NCBI GenBank assembly: GCA_016283605.1 | Contig: JAEENF010000277.1 | Span: 1 to 7,453, forward strand | Reading direction: 5' to 3' | DNA: 7,453 nucleotides | Source of the DNA: Prevotella sp. | GTDB taxonomy: Bacteria; Bacteroidota; Bacteroidia; Bacteroidales; Bacteroidaceae | Shown here: positions 6,653-7,453 of the stretch, one piece after another | How the letters are laid out: every line of letters begins with the position of its first letter | Numbering within the stretch: the first letter of the stretch is position 1 | The notes under the pieces: generated by a model | Told to the model about the DNA's origin: nothing | The model's database searches: none | The model's input: the letters and a program-made list of their open reading frames with translations, nothing else | Translations under genes and position numbers: made by a program

Positions 6653-6680
6653 ATTCACTTTTCACTAATCACTATTCACT
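6653..6680. repeat. Tandem 7-mer array, ATTCACT family, between convergent CPBP-like and response regulator genes
   Basis: Four 7-bp units in exact register: ATTCACT, TTTCACT, AATCACT, ATTCACT. The array begins 2 bp after the plus-strand gene's stop and encodes the last residues (VNSD) and the TAG stop of the response regulator on the other strand. It spans the entire 14-bp gap between the convergent genes. I see no hairpin terminator in it. Confidence 0.88.
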
Positions 6681-7369
6681 ATCAGCTGCAGTCCCACGCC
6701 GCGGACAGTCTTTAAGTTGATTTTTGGCTCATCGGCGAGCAGTTTCCTAAGTTTGTTCACAAAGACATCGAGGCTTCGCGAGGCGAAATAGTCGTCCTCT
6801 GTGTTCCAGAAACGGCTGAGGATGGCTTCACGGCGCACCACATTATTCTTGTTGTCTGCGAGGATGGCCAGAATCTGTGCTTCGCGCTGGGTCATCGTCT
6901 GCGAGATGCCTGTATTGTCATCGCGTAGGGTGGCGTGATCGGCGTCCAGCGTGTATTTGCCCAACTTGTAATGACTCGTCTCCTTCTTTGTCTTTGCACC
7001 TCCACGCATCTTCATCAGGGCCTGGATGTGGGCATCCAACTCCTCTGGCACAAAGGGCTTCTTCACATAGTTGTTGATTCCCAGACGGTAACCGGCCTTC
7101 ACGTCATTGGGTGAGGTGAGGGCCGAGGTGAAGATGATGATCACATTGCCGTCAGTCTCACGGATACGTTCTACCATCTCGAAACCGTTCATCACAGGCA
7201 TGTCGATATCTGAGATGATGACGTCAGGATGGGTCTCTTCCCACGCTTTTACGCCTTCTTTGCCATTGGCAGCAGTCGTCACTTCATACCCGCCAATAAT
7301 ATCTTCCAGCCCTGTCTTCTCGATGTAGGCCAGCGATGCGTCGTCTTCTACTAAGAGTAATTTAATCAT
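6665..7369 (-). CDS. OmpR/PhoB-family two-component response regulator
   Basis: The 234-residue protein has an N-terminal receiver domain (about 1-120) with acidic pocket E8-D9-D10, phosphoacceptor D54 in SDIDMP, switch T81 and K104 in KKPF. A winged-helix DNA-binding domain (about 133-230) follows, with MTQREAQILAIL, the recognition-helix region RSLDVFVNKLRKLL and the closing wing TVRGVGLQL. It is a cytoplasmic transcription factor activated by phosphorylation. The partner is probably the histidine kinase ending 27 bp upstream. The typical fold ends near L229; the last residues VNSD and the stop codon come from an ATTCACT-family tandem array shared with the 3' flank of the convergent membrane-protein gene. 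The specific regulon or ortholog name cannot be assigned from sequence. Confidence 0.95.
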   Translation of the reverse strand: MIKLLLVEDDASLAYIEKTGLEDIIGGYEVTTAANGKEGVKAWEETHPDVIISDIDMPVMNGFEMVERIRETDGNVIIIFTSALTSPNDVKAGYRLGINNYVKKPFVPEELDAHIQALMKMRGGAKTKKETSHYKLGKYTLDADHATLRDDNTGISQTMTQREAQILAILADNKNNVVRREAILSRFWNTEDDYFASRSLDVFVNKLRKLLADEPKINLKTVRGVGLQLIVNSD

Positions 7370-7396
7370 CTTTTTTCTTGTTTATGCGGTAGCAAA

Positions 7397-7453
7397 TTAT
7401 TCACTTTTCACTTTCGGAATGAACAACGTAAATTCCGAGAACTTATCCTTCTC
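7397..7453 (-). CDS. C-terminal end of probable sensor histidine kinase (partial)
   Basis: Only 18 codons and a stop are in the window: EKDKFSEFTLFIPKVKSE. The piece EFTLFIP looks like the final beta strand of the HATPase_c domain (typically FTLxLP) that ends histidine kinases. The gene sits immediately upstream of an OmpR-type regulator in the same direction, with 27 bp between them and no promoter visible in the gap. The tail VKSE and the stop lie in a short ATTCACT-family repeat, like the tail of the regulator. Too little is present to name the kinase. Confidence 0.7.
   Translation of the reverse strand, partial: EKDKFSEFTLFIPKVKSE
7399..7412. repeat. Short tandem 7-mer pair, ATTCACT family, at the histidine kinase stop codon
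   Basis: Two units, ATTCACT and TTTCACT, followed by TTC. These equal the first two units of the array at 6653. On the minus strand they encode the kinase's last residues (VKSE) and contribute to its TAA stop. Two units alone could be chance; the match to the nearby array makes it credible. Confidence 0.6.

Noticed and set aside
1011..7412. Reading the tandem arrays as a CRISPR array or as rho-independent terminators
   Set aside because: Units are 7-8 bp with no spacers, so not CRISPR. None has a GC-rich stem followed by a T tract; only the ATGCAT palindromes in the 3447 array could pair, and weakly.

Overview
The window looks like a chromosomal segment from a Bacteroidales bacterium, most likely Prevotella or a close relative (inference). 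Three start regions carry the Bacteroidetes-type -7 box TAnnTTTG. The proteins (MiaB, MsbA-like exporter, LtaS-like sulfatase, YitT, OmpR-type regulator) also have the sequence flavour of that order. I see no RNA genes, insertion sequences, CRISPR arrays or phage genes.

Layout. On the minus strand, read from right to left, an apparent operon runs miaB (3455-4804), an MsbA-like ABC exporter (1588-3441) and an LTA-synthase-like membrane sulfatase (from 1553 off the left edge). The sulfatase has no stop inside the window, so a search for closed ORFs misses it, but it fills positions 1-1553. A short divergent promoter region (4805-4884) separates this operon from a plus-strand YitT-family membrane protein (4885-5796). 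A second plus-strand membrane protein follows (5871-6650); it resembles CPBP/CAAX-type proteases but appears to lack their catalytic residues, and it has its own promoter. Converging on it from the right are an OmpR-type response regulator (6665-7369) and, upstream of that, the last codons of a probable histidine kinase (7397-7453).

The most unusual signal is a set of short arrays of tandem 7-mers and 8-mers. They fall into four sequence families: CTCAGTT, ATTATGC, ATTCACT and TCCCTGTC/TCCTTGTC. Arrays sit at almost every minus-strand gene end, where three full arrays are exactly 4 x 7 = 28 bp. At three genes (miaB, the response regulator, the histidine kinase) the array supplies the last codons and the stop codon. 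Three more arrays lie inside coding sequence (sulfatase, MiaB, ABC exporter); these are 21 or 24 bp long, so they keep the frame, and they encode probable loop insertions. The 7-mer array inside a gene is read in its stop-free orientation, whereas arrays at gene ends are read by the terminating gene in the stop-containing orientation. This suggests a dispersed, register-precise short-repeat system that tolerates or exploits coding sequence.

Functionally, the left operon pairs a tRNA-modification enzyme with two envelope-lipid proteins: a lipid-flippase-like exporter and a phosphoglycerol/phosphoethanolamine-transferase-like enzyme. The right end is a two-component system whose target genes cannot be read from the sequence.
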